DNA of 5,364 nucleotides, from contig JAGRKY010000833.1 of assembly GCA_020442095.1 (NCBI GenBank), positions 1-5,364 of the forward strand, in the 5' to 3' direction. The notes under the pieces are model-generated. The model saw only the letters and a program-made list of their open reading frames with translations. It ran no database searches and was not told the origin of the DNA. This DNA comes from Bauldia sp. GTDB taxonomy: Bacteria > Pseudomonadota > Alphaproteobacteria > Rhizobiales > Kaistiaceae. This document shows, piece after piece, positions 5,075 through 5,364 of this stretch (positions within the stretch are counted from its first letter, which is position 1; each line of letters starts with the position of its first letter). Both the position numbers and the translations under genes were made by a program.

Positions 5075-5364
5075 CAAGGTCGCCGCCACGAGCCATTCTT
5101 TCTCGGTGTCATCGAGAAGGCGGCCGAGGAGGGGAGCGAGGCGCGCGTGATAGGCGTCGACCCAGGCGATCTCGACGGGGCTCAGCAGATCGCTGTCGAT
5201 GAGGCGGCGGTCGATCGGGCACCAGCTCAGCGTCTCGAAGCCGAGCATCGCGCGCTCGCCGTCCGGAATTTCGGCCGGTGGGGTGACGAGGACGAGGTTC
5301 TCGATGCGAATGCCGTAGGCGCCGGTCTTGTAGAAGCCCGGCTCGTCGGAAAGGATCATGCCCG
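5051..5364 (-). CDS. M24B metallopeptidase, Xaa-Pro aminopeptidase type, C-terminal end (partial)
   Basis: This is the C-terminal part of a minus-strand gene whose 5' end lies beyond the right edge; the stop is TGA at 5053-5051. The visible peptide (about 104 residues) begins GMILSDEPGFYKTGAYGIR and continues RIENLVLV. These are the last two metal-ligand segments of the creatinase/aminopeptidase P fold: Glu in SDEPG (5344-5342) and Glu in RIEN (5302-5300) would bind the dinuclear metal centre. The upstream Asp and His ligands are outside the window. The remaining part (MLGFETLSWCPIDRRLID, then WVDAYHARLAPLL) matches the C-terminal extension seen in the longer Xaa-Pro aminopeptidases, rather than the shorter E. 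coli PepP. Such enzymes release an N-terminal residue preceding proline, in the cytoplasm. The gene is convergent with its left neighbour, with 23 bp between stops, so they are not co-transcribed. Confidence 0.9.
   Translation of the reverse strand, partial: GMILSDEPGFYKTGAYGIRIENLVLVTPPAEIPDGERAMLGFETLSWCPIDRRLIDSDLLSPVEIAWVDAYHARLAPLLGRLLDDTEKEWLVAATLPLRTPSA

Noticed and set aside
3594..5096. A 500-codon minus-strand open frame opposite the exported EF-hand gene.
   Set aside because: It is again in phase with the plus-strand codons and covers both intergenic gaps. The plus-strand product has a signal peptide, an EF-hand and a Shine-Dalgarno, while the minus-strand product has no recognisable feature.
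1..5364. tRNA, rRNA, CRISPR arrays, transposases or insertion-sequence ends.
   Set aside because: I saw no direct-repeat/spacer pattern, no cloverleaf-like segment, and no transposase-like product or terminal inverted repeats; the only repeats are within coding regions or small hairpins.

Overview
The window is GC-rich (about two-thirds GC by eye) with strong G/C preference at third codon positions. It looks like an alphaproteobacterial chromosome segment, plausibly Rhodospirillales-like. That placement rests on base composition and gene style only; no rRNA or other taxonomic marker is present, so genus and species cannot be given.

Layout from left to right. (1) The last 37 codons of NAD-dependent DNA ligase (ligA, BRCT tail) run off the left edge. 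(2) A 182-residue two-helix membrane protein with a bacterial PH-like C-terminal part overlaps the ligA stop by ATGA, so the two form an operon end. (3) A 257-bp intergenic region holds GC-rich hairpins, then a striking island of about 67 bp at roughly 84% A+T, then a small hairpin next to a good ribosome binding site. (4) A large gene (917-3607, 896 residues) encodes a modular protein: Calx-beta domain, sugar/aldose dehydrogenase-type (GSDH) beta-propeller, Ser/Thr/Pro linker, a duplicated domain of about 55 residues, six RTX nonapeptides and an RTX-type C-terminus. It has no N-terminal signal peptide, so type I secretion is the likely export route. (5) A 187-bp intergenic region holds terminator-like hairpins, a 10-bp palindrome and a CRP-like dyad. 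(6) A gene for a 410-residue exported protein (3795-5027) follows, with a clear Sec signal peptide, a TPR-like N-terminus and one canonical EF-hand loop; its family is not recognised. (7) Convergent to it on the minus strand is the C-terminal end of an M24B aminopeptidase (Xaa-Pro aminopeptidase type), which runs off the right edge. The two convergent genes are separated by 23 bp and share a long hairpin.

How the genes may work together: ligA and its downstream partner are ordinary housekeeping context. The two central genes each have their own leader region and appear to be separate transcription units on the same strand. Both encode proteins predicted to leave the cytoplasm, and both carry recognisable calcium-binding motifs (Calx-beta and RTX in one, EF-hand in the other). 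A functional link between them is only an inference from proximity and this shared theme. No type I secretion genes, mobile elements, tRNAs, rRNAs or CRISPR arrays are visible.

The points most worth a second look are the propeller enzyme, which keeps the His and Arg-Asn motifs of the GSDH fold but appears to lack the basic residues that hold PQQ in characterised relatives; the duplicated module before its RTX repeats; and the AT-rich, TTAA-phased island in front of it.
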